Below are positions 28,538 through 38,695 of a DNA stretch of 64,000 nt, one piece after another. The number at the start of each line of letters is the position of its first letter. Position 1 is the first letter of the stretch. The translations under genes were made by a program, and so were the position numbers. The notes below the pieces were generated by a model. The model did no database searches and had not been told where the DNA came from. It saw nothing but the letters and a program-made list of their open reading frames with translations. The stretch is from TMP-86 sp039807285 (lineage in GTDB: Bacteria; Pseudomonadota; Gammaproteobacteria; Steroidobacterales; Steroidobacteraceae), in contig JBGAGK010000005.1 of NCBI GenBank assembly GCA_044226785.1, positions 62,001-126,000 of the forward strand, in the 5' to 3' direction.

Positions 28538-29137
28538 TCAGGATACCTGAGTACGCCCGGCCAGCGCATGCGCAAGCGTGCCGCCGTCGATGAACTCCAG
28601 TTCCCCGCCAACGGGAACGCCGTGTGCGATGCGGGACACCTGCACACCGTGCCGAAGCCCGATCTCCCCGAGATAATGAGCCGTGGCTTCACCCTCCACC
28701 GTGGGATTTGTCGCCAGGATCACCTCGCGCACATCACCACCCTGCAGAAGCTGCTCGAAGCGATCCAGTCCCAGTTCGGCCGGTCCAATGCCATCCAGTG
28801 GAGACAAATGCCCCATCAGCACGAAGTACCGGCCCCTGTAGCCGCCGGACTGTTCCACGGCCACCACATCGGCGGGCGATTCGACCACGCACAGCAGCGC
28901 CGCATCACGTTGCGGGGATTCACAGATCAGGCACTGTTCGTTCTCGGTGAACATCCGGCAGGTGCGGCAATGACCGATGTCGTGCAGGGCCACGCCAAGC
29001 GCCTCGGCCAGCCGCGCCCCACCATCCCTTCCACGCTCGAGCAGGTGGAAGGCCATGCGCTGGGCCGATTTTGGCCCGACACCCGGCAGGCAGCGCAATG
29101 CATCGATGAGGCGGGCAAGCGCCGGCGTGTACTTCAT
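28538..29137 (-). CDS. recR: Recombination mediator RecR
   Basis: A 199-residue RecR. It loads RecA onto gapped DNA with RecF and RecO. The N-terminal helix-hairpin-helix LIDALRCLPGVGPKSAQRMAF is followed by the zinc finger (CRTCRMFTENEQCLICESP, four Cys) and a Toprim domain (LCVVESPADVVAVEQSGGYR, then ILATNPTVEGEATAHYL). The C-terminal Walker-like SRIAHGVPVGGELEFID is conserved. Its start abuts the ybaB stop with no gap, the standard dnaX-ybaB-recR layout. Confidence 0.96.
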   Translation of the reverse strand: MKYTPALARLIDALRCLPGVGPKSAQRMAFHLLERGRDGGARLAEALGVALHDIGHCRTCRMFTENEQCLICESPQRDAALLCVVESPADVVAVEQSGGYRGRYFVLMGHLSPLDGIGPAELGLDRFEQLLQGGDVREVILATNPTVEGEATAHYLGEIGLRHGVQVSRIAHGVPVGGELEFIDGGTLAHALAGRTQVS

Positions 29138-29460
29138 CTACAAAGGCAATTTCATGCCGGGCGGCAGATTGAGGCCCGCCATCAAGCCTGAATACTTCTC
29201 CGTCATCCTGGCCTCGATCTTGCGCGCCGCATCGTTGCAGGCGGCGCCCAGGAGATCTTCGATCATCTCCCTGTCTTCCTTGAGCAGCTGCGGCTCGATG
29301 CTGACCTTGCGTGTTTCGTGGCGGCCGTTCATGGTCACCTTGACCATGCCACCTCCGGCTTCCCCGATGACTTCGATGGCGGCAAGCTCGGCCTGCGCCT
29401 TCTTCATGCTTTCCTGCATCTGCTGAGCCTGACGCATCAGGTTTCCCAGACCGCCCTTCA

Positions 29461-29464
<4 letters not shown>
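29138..29464 (-). CDS. ybaB: Nucleoid-associated protein, YbaB/EbfC family
   Basis: A 108-residue member of the YbaB/EbfC family, dimeric tweezers-shaped DNA-binding proteins. It begins GGLGNLMRQAQQMQESMKKA, carries the VKVTMNGRHETRKVSIEPQL strand region and ends in the usual flexible Gly/Pro/Met tail (LNLPPGMKLPL). It overlaps the dnaX stop by 4 bases and abuts recR. Confidence 0.95.
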
Positions 29465-31053
<1,589 letters not shown>

Positions 31054-31129
31054 CGAGGAAGTCTATCGCAAAAGGAGCAGCATCCGGGGCCATTGCGGTC
31101 ACCGCTCCCGGGTTGCGCCAACGGGAGGC

Positions 31130-31230
31130 GACCCGCGCCCGCCGGACTCCGGCGCCCGACCGAATCCGCTACCGCTGCTCCCTTCCGGGCCTGACGGGGT
31201 TCGTGGTTGATCGTCGCGAAGCTGCGGACG
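31130..31230 (-). ncRNA. ffs: 4.5S (small bacterial) SRP RNA
   Basis: The minus strand holds the universally conserved domain IV core, GTCAGGCCCGGAAGGGAGCA, with the GGAA tetraloop at about 31183-31186. Flanking arms (AACCCC before, GGTAGC after) can pair into the single long hairpin of the 4.5S RNA. It binds Ffh, encoded at 53425-54789, for co-translational targeting. The ends are estimated by symmetry around the tetraloop. Position beside dnaX is common in gammaproteobacteria. Confidence 0.85.
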
Positions 31231-31254
31231 CGAGTCACCATGGACCTTCGAAAC

Positions 31255-31346
31255 TGGCGGAGAGGGAGGGATTCGAACCCTCGAACATCTTTTGGGATGT
31301 TACTCACTTTCCAGGCGAGCGCCTTCGACCACTCGGCCACCTCTCC
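31255..31346 (-). tRNA. tRNA-Ser (anticodon GGA)
   Basis: A 92-base class II tRNA with encoded CCA. The acceptor arm GGAGAGG pairs with CCTCTCC at the other end. The D-arm contains GCCGAGTGGT, and the anticodon loop CTGGAAA gives anticodon GGA, read for UCC and UCU. The long variable arm pairs AACATC with GATGTT around a CCAAAA loop. The T-arm is GAGGGTTCGAATCCCTC. It lies upstream of the SRP RNA on the same strand. Confidence 0.97.
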
Positions 31347-31462
31347 CACGGTGCCGCCCTGTCGAGCGTCCACAATGATTGCGCGCGCGCAAGGGTACAG
31401 TACCGGAACCATGGCACGCAATCGGAATGGCGCCCGGCTTCGCAGCAGCGGGCCTCAGCGCC

Positions 31463-31753
31463 TCAGGTCCCGGGTTGCGGCTTGCTGCCCGGCTGCACCT
31501 TGTAGGAAGGCGGTTCATCGAGGCACGGATCCTTCGGGCCGCGCGGCGGGAAGTCGTTGGCGACCTCCGGGATCACCATGGAAGCAGAGGTGTTCGGTGC
31601 ATCCAGCCCGGCAGGCACCCGCAAGGGTGCGAGCTGCCTGGCATGCAGGTAGGGCTGGTCTGCATGGCATCCGGTCCGTGCACGCAGGAACTGGCACCCG
31701 CTCGCGGCGATCAGAGTCGTGAAAATCAACAGCCATCTGGCCAGGTGAATCAT
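31463..31753 (-). CDS. Short lipoprotein, possibly BamC-like
   Basis: A 96-residue lipoprotein: the signal peptide ends LIAASGC with the lipid-bearing Cys at about residue 20. The mature part is unstructured-looking and Pro-rich (LAPLRVPAGLDAPNTS, then FPPRGPKDPCLDEPPSY). BamC in E. coli follows dapA, and its exposed N-terminal region also has a VP...L..P pattern, so this may be a reduced BamC that lacks the two folded domains. It overlaps dapA by 4 bases and is certainly co-expressed with it. The BamC link is inference from position and weak resemblance. Confidence 0.6.
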   Translation of the reverse strand: MIHLARWLLIFTTLIAASGCQFLRARTGCHADQPYLHARQLAPLRVPAGLDAPNTSASMVIPEVANDFPPRGPKDPCLDEPPSYKVQPGSKPQPGT

Positions 31754-32643
31754 GCTGCCCTTCCCGTCAGTTCAAGTCCCGCCAACTGCATCGCACGCCG
31801 CAGCCTGTCATGATGCACGCTGGCCAGTTCGACCAGCGGCAACCTGATGCCGTTCCCGATCAACCCCATTCCAGCCAGCACCCATTTGACCGGAATCGGA
31901 TTGGATTCCACGAAAAGATCACGGTGCAAAGCGCCCAGTGCCGCGTCGAGCTGACGTGCGCGGGCAGAATTTCCCGCCAGGGCCGCCGCGCAGGCCTCAT
32001 GCATCAGGCGCGGTGCAACATTGGCTGTCACCGAAATGATGCCACGCGCGCCCACGGCCATCAGGTCCAGGTAAGTGGCATCATCCCCCGACAGCAGTAC
32101 GAAATCCGGCGGGCATACCTGCCTGATCTGCCGGCCCCGCTCGGCACTGCCCAGGGCTTCCTTGACGGCTGCGATCCGTGGGTGAAGCGCCAGACGGCCG
32201 ATCGTCGCCGGCAGCAGATCCACCGCGGTGCGCGAAGGAACGTTATACAGGATGACAGGCACTGCGGATGCATCCGCAGCCGCCGTGAAATGTTCGTACA
32301 GCCCTTCCTGGGGCGGCCTGTTGTAATAGGGAGTGACCAGCAACAGTCCATCCACCTGCAGGCTGGACAGTTCCCGCACCCGCTCCAGGGTGGTACGGGT
32401 GCTGTTGGTGCCCGCACCGGCGATCACCGGGATTCGGCCCTTGCATTGCACCAGTGCACGACGGGCCAGCTCGGAGATTTCCTGCAGCCTGAGGGCGGGA
32501 GATTCGCCCGTGGTCCCGGCAACCACGATGCCATCGGTTCCCGCCTGCAGATGAAAATCCACCAGCCGCTCCCACGCCGGCCAGTCGATACTGCCGTCAT
32601 CACACATCGGGGTCGCGATCGCGACCATGCTTCCCGAAAACAT
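31750..32643 (-). CDS. dapA: 4-hydroxy-tetrahydrodipicolinate synthase
   Basis: A 297-residue TIM-barrel aldolase that condenses pyruvate and aspartate semialdehyde, the first committed step to diaminopimelate and lysine. It starts MFSGSMVAIATPM; GTTGESPAL binds pyruvate, VTPYYNRPPQEGL holds the proton-relay Tyr, and the Schiff-base Lys161 is in AAVKEALGS, the same number as in E. coli. The ATG at 32643 has GGTGAT just upstream. It is divergent from gcvR, as in E. coli. Confidence 0.96.
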   Translation of the reverse strand: MFSGSMVAIATPMCDDGSIDWPAWERLVDFHLQAGTDGIVVAGTTGESPALRLQEISELARRALVQCKGRIPVIAGAGTNSTRTTLERVRELSSLQVDGLLLVTPYYNRPPQEGLYEHFTAAADASAVPVILYNVPSRTAVDLLPATIGRLALHPRIAAVKEALGSAERGRQIRQVCPPDFVLLSGDDATYLDLMAVGARGIISVTANVAPRLMHEACAAALAGNSARARQLDAALGALHRDLFVESNPIPVKWVLAGMGLIGNGIRLPLVELASVHHDRLRRAMQLAGLELTGRAA

Positions 32644-32772
32644 GTCATCACCTGCCGGAGCGGAGCGCATACCTTAGATGCCTGTGGCGCCTCATTGCAA
32701 GGGGCAAGGGCAGTCTGCCATGCGCCGGCGGCGCCCTGCGAACCCGGATTTCGCCGCCAGCTGAATCACCGC

Positions 32773-32778
32773 TAAAAT
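32773..32778 (+). promoter_or_regulatory. -10 box of gcvR
   Basis: TAAAAT at 32773-32778 lies eight bases before the gcvR ATG (32787), and no ribosome site is present between them. The transcript would have almost no leader. No convincing -35 hexamer was identified. Confidence 0.4.
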
Positions 32779-32786
32779 GACACCGC

Positions 32787-33317
32787 ATGAAACAACATAT
32801 CGTGATCTCCGCAGTCGGCAACGACCGGATCGGAATGGTGCATGACCTGTCCAGGGCCGTGTCGGACTGCGGGGGCAGCATCAGCGAAAGCCGCATGACC
32901 GCGCTGGGGAGCGAATTTGCCATGCTGCTGCTGGTGTCCGGCAACTGGCATACGCTGGCCAAGCTGGAAGGCGAGTTCAAGAAGCTGGGAGACGCCACCG
33001 GCATGAGCATCCAGTTACGGCGAACGGAAACCCGCGCGCCGCGAAGTGACATGCTCCCTTACTCCATCGATGTCGTGTGCCTCGACCAGATGGGCATCGT
33101 ATCAGGTCTTTCCGGCTTCTTTTCCCAGCGCGGCATCGAGATTGCGGAGCTGTCCACCCGCTCCTATGCCGCTGCGCACACCGGAGCGCCCATGTTCTCC
33201 GTGCAGATGATCGTCAACGTGCCGAGCCGCACGCACATCGGTGTGTTGCGGGAGGAGTTCATGGATTTCTGCGACCATCAGAATCTCGACGCCATATTCG
33301 AACCCTACAAGAGTTGA
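32787..33317 (+). CDS. gcvR: GcvR-like protein with two ACT domains
   Basis: A 176-residue protein with two ACT domains: residues about 3-75 (VISAVGNDRIGMVHDLSRAV) and 92-170 (DVVCLDQMGIVSGLSGFFSQ). It is similar in size and layout to E. coli GcvR, which binds glycine and blocks the activator GcvA of the glycine-cleavage genes. Position next to dapA on the opposite strand is the same as in E. coli. It may also act as a general amino-acid sensor; no gcvA or gcv operon is in this window. Confidence 0.88.
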   Translation: MKQHIVISAVGNDRIGMVHDLSRAVSDCGGSISESRMTALGSEFAMLLLVSGNWHTLAKLEGEFKKLGDATGMSIQLRRTETRAPRSDMLPYSIDVVCLDQMGIVSGLSGFFSQRGIEIAELSTRSYAAAHTGAPMFSVQMIVNVPSRTHIGVLREEFMDFCDHQNLDAIFEPYKS

Positions 33318-33328
33318 CGGACACCCTG

Positions 33329-34747
33329 ATGCCAAGGACCAGGTCCGGCAGATCGTCGAGAAGACTCTTCGTGCTCGACACCAACGTGCTCATGCATGAC
33401 CCGACAGCGATCTTCCGCTTCGATGAACATGACATCTTCATACCGATGATCGTGCTGGAGGAGCTGGACGCTGGCAAGAAGGGTCTGTCGGAATCGGCCC
33501 GCAACGTGCGGCAGGTCAGCCGCTACTTCGATGAAATCATGCACGGCGCGACCCGGGAGCAGATCGCAGGCGGCCTGCTCCTGCCGGATTCCCGGGCCAA
33601 CCACGGCCGACCGGAACCCAGCGGACGCCTGTATTTCCAGACCCACCCCCGTCCCTCCGTATTGCCCGAAGACCTTCCGGGCAACGGAGCGGACAATGCA
33701 ATCCTGGCGATCACCCTGGCGCTGTCCTCGGAGATGCGCACCACCAGGGTGACGCTGGTCTCCAAGGACATCAACCTGCGGATCAAGGCGGCCATCCTCG
33801 GCGTTCATGCCGAGGACTACTCCAGTGATCGCACCATCGAGGACGCTGATCTGCTGCCGACAGGCCTGCAGGTGATGCCCGCGAATTTCTGGCTCGAGCA
33901 CGGAACCAACATGGAGTCCTGGAAGGAACAGAGCCGTACCTTCTATCGCGTGCGGGGTCCGCTGATCCGGGAATGGCAGTGCAACCAGTTCGTCATCGAT
34001 CCCGCCGACAATGGCATCGAGGCCATCGTGCGCAGACTGGAAGGTGAGTCAGCCGTACTGGAGCTGACAACCGACTACCGCAGCGACAGGAACGATGTCT
34101 GGGGCATCACCGCCCGCAACCGCGAACAGAATCTTGCCCTGAATCTGCTGATGGATCCGGAAATCGATTTCGTCACCCTGCTCGGACCTGCCGGAACCGG
34201 CAAGACCCTGTTGACCCTGGCCTCGGGACTTGCCCAGACGCTCGATCACAACCGCTTTTCCGAAATCATCATGACACGGGTGACCATACCGCTGGGCGAG
34301 GACATCGGTTTCCTGCCCGGCACCGAGGAGGAGAAGATGGAACCCTGGATGGGCGCGTTGATGGACAACCTTGAAGTCCTCACGCAGGGCCAGCCCGGCG
34401 GCAGCTGGGGACGGGCAGCCACCAATGACCTGCTTCGCCACCGCATCAAGATCCGCTCGCTCAACTACATGCGCGGACGGACCTTCCTCAACCGGTTCGT
34501 GATCATCGACGAAGCGCAGAACCTGAGCCCGAAGCAGATGCGCGCCATCGTCACCCGCGCAGGCCCCGGAACCAAGCTGGTCTGCCTGGGCAACATCGCG
34601 CAGATCGACACCCCTTACCTCACGGAGACGACTTCGGGCCTCACCTTCGTGGTCACCCGGTTCCGCGGCTGGGAACACTCGGGCCATATCACGCTGCTTC
34701 GCGGCGAACGATCCCGGCTGGCTGACCGGGCTGCTGAAATTCTCTGA
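33329..34747 (+). CDS. PIN-PhoH ATPase
   Basis: A 472-residue fusion of an N-terminal PIN-type nuclease domain (LFVLDTNVLMHDPTA at about 13-27, with a later SKDINLRIKA) and a C-terminal PhoH ATPase. The Walker A is GPAGTGKT at about residues 286-293 and Walker B is VIIDEAQNLSPKQ. Such proteins are thought to be RNA-acting helicase-nucleases. The start used, ATG 33329, is 12 bases after the gcvR stop; a TTG at 33314 overlapping that stop is in frame and possible. Probably co-transcribed with gcvR. Confidence 0.9.
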   Translation: MPRTRSGRSSRRLFVLDTNVLMHDPTAIFRFDEHDIFIPMIVLEELDAGKKGLSESARNVRQVSRYFDEIMHGATREQIAGGLLLPDSRANHGRPEPSGRLYFQTHPRPSVLPEDLPGNGADNAILAITLALSSEMRTTRVTLVSKDINLRIKAAILGVHAEDYSSDRTIEDADLLPTGLQVMPANFWLEHGTNMESWKEQSRTFYRVRGPLIREWQCNQFVIDPADNGIEAIVRRLEGESAVLELTTDYRSDRNDVWGITARNREQNLALNLLMDPEIDFVTLLGPAGTGKTLLTLASGLAQTLDHNRFSEIIMTRVTIPLGEDIGFLPGTEEEKMEPWMGALMDNLEVLTQGQPGGSWGRAATNDLLRHRIKIRSLNYMRGRTFLNRFVIIDEAQNLSPKQMRAIVTRAGPGTKLVCLGNIAQIDTPYLTETTSGLTFVVTRFRGWEHSGHITLLRGERSRLADRAAEIL

Positions 34748-34840
34748 CGGTGCGGCCAGCAGGCCTTTTTCACCCATGACCCTCGCCCACCCGAACTTCC
34801 GGCCGGCTGTTGCAGTCCAACGGGCAATTCAGGAGGCTCG

Positions 34841-36376
34841 ATGAACCGACTGCGCCGTCCCGGCGTTGCGGCCACCCTCGCAATCCTTGCCCTGTTTCAG
34901 GGCATGGCAGGCTGGGTGGCCGCTGCACAACAGGACCTGCCCGACATGGGCAGCGCCGCCAATGCGGCCATTTCGCTGGATGAGGAATACCGTGTCGGCT
35001 TGATGGTCGTACGAGGCCTGCGGGACTCCGGCCAGATCCTCGATGATCCGGAGGTCAGCGAGTACATCCAGGCCGTCGGCCACAGCATCTCCAGCCATGC
35101 CGATGAAGGTGCGCATCAATTCTATTACTTCGTGGTGAAGGACCCCAGCATCAATGCCTATGCGCTGCCCGGCGGCTTCATCGCGATCCACAGTGGGCTG
35201 CTTCTGGCCACCCGCAACGAAAATGAACTGGCAGGTGTGCTGGCGCACGAAACCGCGCACGTGACTCAACGCCACCTCGCCCGGGGAGTCGTCGATCAGG
35301 CCCATGCAGGCCTGATTTCCACGGCTGCCATGCTGGCTGCCATCCTGCTGGGTGCCACGGCTGGAGGACGCAACTCGGGAGATGTGATGCAAGGCGCCAT
35401 CGTCGCCTCACAGAGTGCCGCCATACAACATCAGCTCAACTACTCCCGCGCCAATGAGATCGAGGCGGACAGGATCGGCATCGGCACCATGGCCGCCGCC
35501 GGATTCGATCCGCTGGGCATGCCGGCGTTCTTCCAGACCATGATGCGCCTGGATGGCGATCCGGCCATGAACAGTTTCGAATTCCTGCAGACCCATCCGG
35601 TCAACACCACGCGCATTGCCGAATCGAAAGAACGCGCCGAGGCGATTGGCCGCATCCGGCATGTGGATTCGGAAAGCTACGCCCTCATCCGTGAACGGTT
35701 GCGCACACTCGTCGGCCGACCCGAGGATGCCAAGGCCTACTATGAAGGCCTGATCAGGAACGGCGCCGGCCGAAGCCCCGACCAGCGATATGGACTGGCC
35801 GTAGCCAATATTGCTCTCGGCGTGGCGGCTCCCGCGATCAAGGAGCTGAGATCCCTGGTCGCCGAACATCCCAAAGTGACGCAATACTACGGCGCGCTGG
35901 GCCAGGCACTGCTGGCAGACGGGCAGATCGCCGAGTCACGCGCCCAGCTCGAAGCGGCGCTGAACCTGTTCCCCCGTAATGTCCCCATCACCATCCGGCT
36001 GGCCGAAACGCTGATGAGGGCCGGCGACAACAAGCGCGCCCATCAGATCCTTCTGGACCTGTTCAACGTGGTCGCACCGACGCCTGATCAGGCAAGGCTG
36101 ATCGCGAAGGCAGCCAACGCGGCCGGCGACATCGGCGACTCGTACTACTACATGTCCGAGTTCTACATCATGAGCGGTGAACTGATGCTGGCATCCAACC
36201 AGTTGCAGATGGCGTTGGGACTGCCCGGCATCAATGCCATCCAGCGCGCCCGCTTCAGCGCCCGGCTCGAGGAAGTCCACAATGCCATGCCCAAGGACCG
36301 GCGCGGGGGTTTTGCTGACAGGTCCGGAGGCGGTTCCGGAGGCGAAGATGGCCCCGGAGGCGCACGACTGAATTGA
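34841..36376 (+). CDS. bepA: M48 metalloprotease with TPR, BepA-like
   Basis: A 511-residue periplasmic protein. A signal peptide (about 1-29) is followed by an M48 protease domain with the zinc motif HETAH at residues 136-140 and a downstream NEIEADRIGI that supplies the third ligand. From about 290 the protein is built of helical TPR-like repeats (QYYGALGQALLADGQIAESR and others). BepA degrades or assists misassembled LptD and other outer-membrane proteins on the BAM complex. The tail is Gly-rich. A clear AGGAGG lies 7 bases before the ATG. An outer-membrane theme continues with mlaA next. Confidence 0.92.
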   Translation: MNRLRRPGVAATLAILALFQGMAGWVAAAQQDLPDMGSAANAAISLDEEYRVGLMVVRGLRDSGQILDDPEVSEYIQAVGHSISSHADEGAHQFYYFVVKDPSINAYALPGGFIAIHSGLLLATRNENELAGVLAHETAHVTQRHLARGVVDQAHAGLISTAAMLAAILLGATAGGRNSGDVMQGAIVASQSAAIQHQLNYSRANEIEADRIGIGTMAAAGFDPLGMPAFFQTMMRLDGDPAMNSFEFLQTHPVNTTRIAESKERAEAIGRIRHVDSESYALIRERLRTLVGRPEDAKAYYEGLIRNGAGRSPDQRYGLAVANIALGVAAPAIKELRSLVAEHPKVTQYYGALGQALLADGQIAESRAQLEAALNLFPRNVPITIRLAETLMRAGDNKRAHQILLDLFNVVAPTPDQARLIAKAANAAGDIGDSYYYMSEFYIMSGELMLASNQLQMALGLPGINAIQRARFSARLEEVHNAMPKDRRGGFADRSGGGSGGEDGPGGARLN

Positions 36377-36413
36377 TACAATACACAACCCATTGATCAA
36401 TTGAGCATCTGTG

Positions 36414-37154
36414 ATGTCCAAGACTGCGGCGCGCGCCGGGCTCGTGCTGGGCCTTGTCGTACTGGCTGGATGTGCGGCAAACCCGCCCCGGCTTACCCCC
36501 TCACGCGACGATCCCCTGCAGCGGATGAACCGGGGAATCTACCGGTTCAACGACGCGCTGGACCGCTCCGTCGCCAGACCGGTGGCCAAGGCCTATCGCG
36601 CGGCCACTCCCCAGTTCGTGCGCACCGGAATTGGGAATTTCATCGCCAACCTGGAGATGCCACGCACGCTGCTGAACGATCTGCTGCAGGGCAAGTTCCG
36701 TGCGGCACTGGCTGATACCGGCCGGCTGTTGATCAACACCAGTCTCGGGATGGGTGGCCTGTTCGATGCCGCCACCTGGGCCGGTATCGACCACAATGAC
36801 GAGGACTTTGGACAGACCCTCGGCAAGTGGGGCGTACCTCCCGGCCCCTATCTGGTCATACCTTTTCTCGGGCCTTCCGACCTGCGTGACGGTCCCGCAC
36901 GTATCGTGGACCTGTATTCACACCCCGCCAGGTACGCGAACCATGAGGCCGCATGGAGTTATGCTGCGGTGAGCCTGATCAACACCCGCTACGAACTGCT
37001 CCCCCTGGATTCGACCCTGGACAAGGCATTCGACAAGTACGCCTTCATGCGCGAGGCTTACCTCCAGAACCGCGCGTACAAGGTCAGTGACGGCAATGTT
37101 CCGGATCAGCCACCGGAAGACCCTGACGCCGGGCCGGACCCCTCCACACCCTGA
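36414..37154 (+). CDS. mlaA: Phospholipid-transport lipoprotein MlaA (VacJ)
   Basis: A 246-residue outer-membrane lipoprotein that removes mislocalised phospholipids from the outer leaflet and passes them to MlaC. The signal peptide has the lipobox VVLAGC. The mature part shows DPLQRMNRGIYRFNDALDR, FIANLEMPRTLLNDLLQGK and the conserved GVPPGPYLVIPFLGPSDLRD. The ATG at 36414 follows a GTG three bases earlier that could also be used. A -10-like TACAAT is at 36377-36382. Its last 49 bases overlap the end of mlaB, which runs the other way, an unusual arrangement of two parts of one system. Confidence 0.93.
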   Translation: MSKTAARAGLVLGLVVLAGCAANPPRLTPSRDDPLQRMNRGIYRFNDALDRSVARPVAKAYRAATPQFVRTGIGNFIANLEMPRTLLNDLLQGKFRAALADTGRLLINTSLGMGGLFDAATWAGIDHNDEDFGQTLGKWGVPPGPYLVIPFLGPSDLRDGPARIVDLYSHPARYANHEAAWSYAAVSLINTRYELLPLDSTLDKAFDKYAFMREAYLQNRAYKVSDGNVPDQPPEDPDAGPDPSTP

Positions 37155-37492
37155 GCTGCCTGGCCCACAGGGGTGAAATCCCCGACGAGCAGCGGCTCCA
37201 GATCGCTGAGCCGTGCGAGCTGCAGAAAGACGGCGGGAATGTTCTCGTACTTCAGCGTGCAGCCCGATGCGCCGGACAGACTGAGCCATTCGACCAGCAG
37301 CGCCAGGCCAGCACTGTCAGCTGCCTGGACACCCGCCAGGTCGATACGGCCCGAGGACCTGCCAGTCAGAAAGTCGGTGCCGGACTTCAGGAGTGCTCCG
37401 ACCGTCGCAAAGGTCAGGGGACCACGCACGCTTGCCCTGCCGTCCGCGGTCACATCGAATGCCACATCTGCGGCTGGAGGCTCCCGCATCAT
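37106..37492 (-). CDS. mlaB: STAS-domain protein MlaB
   Basis: A 128-residue single STAS-domain protein that stabilises MlaF in the MlaFEDB transporter. The fold pattern is clear: VTADGRASVRGPLTFATVGAL, then GRIDLAGVQAADSAGLALLVEWL at about residues 48-70, with the Ser typical of this family. The C-terminal 25 residues are Gly/Ser-rich and lie in the overlap with mlaA. The start ATG at 37492 overlaps the mlaC stop by 4 bases. Confidence 0.85.
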   Translation of the reverse strand: MMREPPAADVAFDVTADGRASVRGPLTFATVGALLKSGTDFLTGRSSGRIDLAGVQAADSAGLALLVEWLSLSGASGCTLKYENIPAVFLQLARLSDLEPLLVGDFTPVGQAAQGVEGSGPASGSSGG

Positions 37493-38166
37493 CGAGGCGA
37501 TGCAGTCCTGGAGGATGCGCTGCCCGATGGAGCACCCGAACCTGATGCGGACACCTTCGCCTCGTTCTCCAGGCGCTGTATGACGGCCTCCAGACCCTTC
37601 TGCTGGACCTCGCTGCCGATATCGGTGCGCAGGCTCTTGACGTATGAAACCCCCTCGATCGTCACGTCCCACGCCTTCCAGCCCGAATCCGTCATGTGCA
37701 ACGAATAGTTGACCGGCACCTTGCTGCCGTCGCCGCGCCTGATCTCGGTGCGAACGGTCGCGAACTTGCTGCCCGGATCACCCCGGAACGGCAACACCGT
37801 CATGCGCTCCGCCGTGAACTCCACCAGCGCGGTGCCGTAGTTGCGCAGCAGTGCGTGATAGAACGCATCGACGAACCGCTTGCGCTGGTCTTCGGTGGCA
37901 TTTCGCCAGTTCTGCCCAAGCACCAGCCGTGCGGCATAATCGATATCGAAATTCGGCAGCAGTACGGTGGCGATGAGATGGTCGAGCTTGGCCGGATCGC
38001 TCCGGTACATCGCCCGATGTGCGTCGAGCTCGTCCAGCATGCGCTTGGCCGAGTCTTCGACCAGCTTCTGCGGATTGGCATCCTGGTCTGCAAATGCACG
38101 GGCACTTTCACCCGAACCCAGCGCAAGCATTGCGCCCAGGGTGATCAGACAGAGTTGTCGCATCAC
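37489..38166 (-). CDS. mlaC: Periplasmic phospholipid-binding protein MlaC
   Basis: A 225-residue exported protein (signal peptide to about ARA, residue 24) that carries phospholipid between MlaA and MlaD. Family segments include LVEDSAKRMLDELDAHR, LLPNFDIDYAARLVLGQNWR and VNYSLHMTDSGWKAWDVTIE, with SYVKSLRTDIGSEV near the end. The C-terminus is Ser/Gly-rich. It overlaps mlaD by 4 bases on one side and mlaB by 4 on the other. Confidence 0.93.
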   Translation of the reverse strand: MMRQLCLITLGAMLALGSGESARAFADQDANPQKLVEDSAKRMLDELDAHRAMYRSDPAKLDHLIATVLLPNFDIDYAARLVLGQNWRNATEDQRKRFVDAFYHALLRNYGTALVEFTAERMTVLPFRGDPGSKFATVRTEIRRGDGSKVPVNYSLHMTDSGWKAWDVTIEGVSYVKSLRTDIGSEVQQKGLEAVIQRLENEAKVSASGSGAPSGSASSRTASPR

Positions 38167-38684
38167 TTGTTTCCGCCCTCCTGCGCCGGCGCTGAGGAAT
38201 CCGCTGTTCCCTTGTCCTTCGGGTTCTTGCCCATGTTGGCCAGGAACTGGCCGATCAGGTTCTCCAGCACCAACGCCGACTGCGTGAACTCGATTCGATC
38301 GTTTGACTTCAGATAAGTTTCCGATCCACCGGGCGTGAGCCCGATGAATTTCCCTCCCAGCAACCCCTGCGTGTAAATGCTGGCATCGCTGTCGGAGGGA
38401 ATCTTGTCGAATCGGGTCTCGATGCTCATCCGCACCACCGCCTTGTAGTCGTTCGAATCGAAATCGATCCCCGCTACCCGCCCCACTTCCACGCCAGCCA
38501 TGGTCACCGGCGATCCGACCTTGAGGTCACCGATATTGTCGAATTTCGCAGTGACGACGTAATGAGCGCTGCTGCGCAGCGTCAGGCCCTTGCTGGTGGT
38601 CTGCGTGGTCAGAAAGAAGAATGCTGCAAACCCGAGCAGCACGAACAGGCCGGCGCCCAGATCAGTGGTACGTGACTTTCGCAT
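38163..38684 (-). CDS. mlaD: MCE-domain protein MlaD
   Basis: A 173-residue inner-membrane anchored MCE protein that forms the hexameric periplasmic ring on MlaE. One membrane helix (about 8-27, LGAGLFVLLGFAAFFFLTTQ) is followed by the MCE domain: VTAKFDNIGDLKVGSPVTMAGVEVGRV, and GLLGGKFIGLTPGG near its end. The tail (DKGTADSSAPAQEGGNK) is disordered. It lies 11 bases after mlaE. Confidence 0.95.
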   Translation of the reverse strand: MRKSRTTDLGAGLFVLLGFAAFFFLTTQTTSKGLTLRSSAHYVVTAKFDNIGDLKVGSPVTMAGVEVGRVAGIDFDSNDYKAVVRMSIETRFDKIPSDSDASIYTQGLLGGKFIGLTPGGSETYLKSNDRIEFTQSALVLENLIGQFLANMGKNPKDKGTADSSAPAQEGGNK

Positions 38685-38695
38685 GCAATATCACC

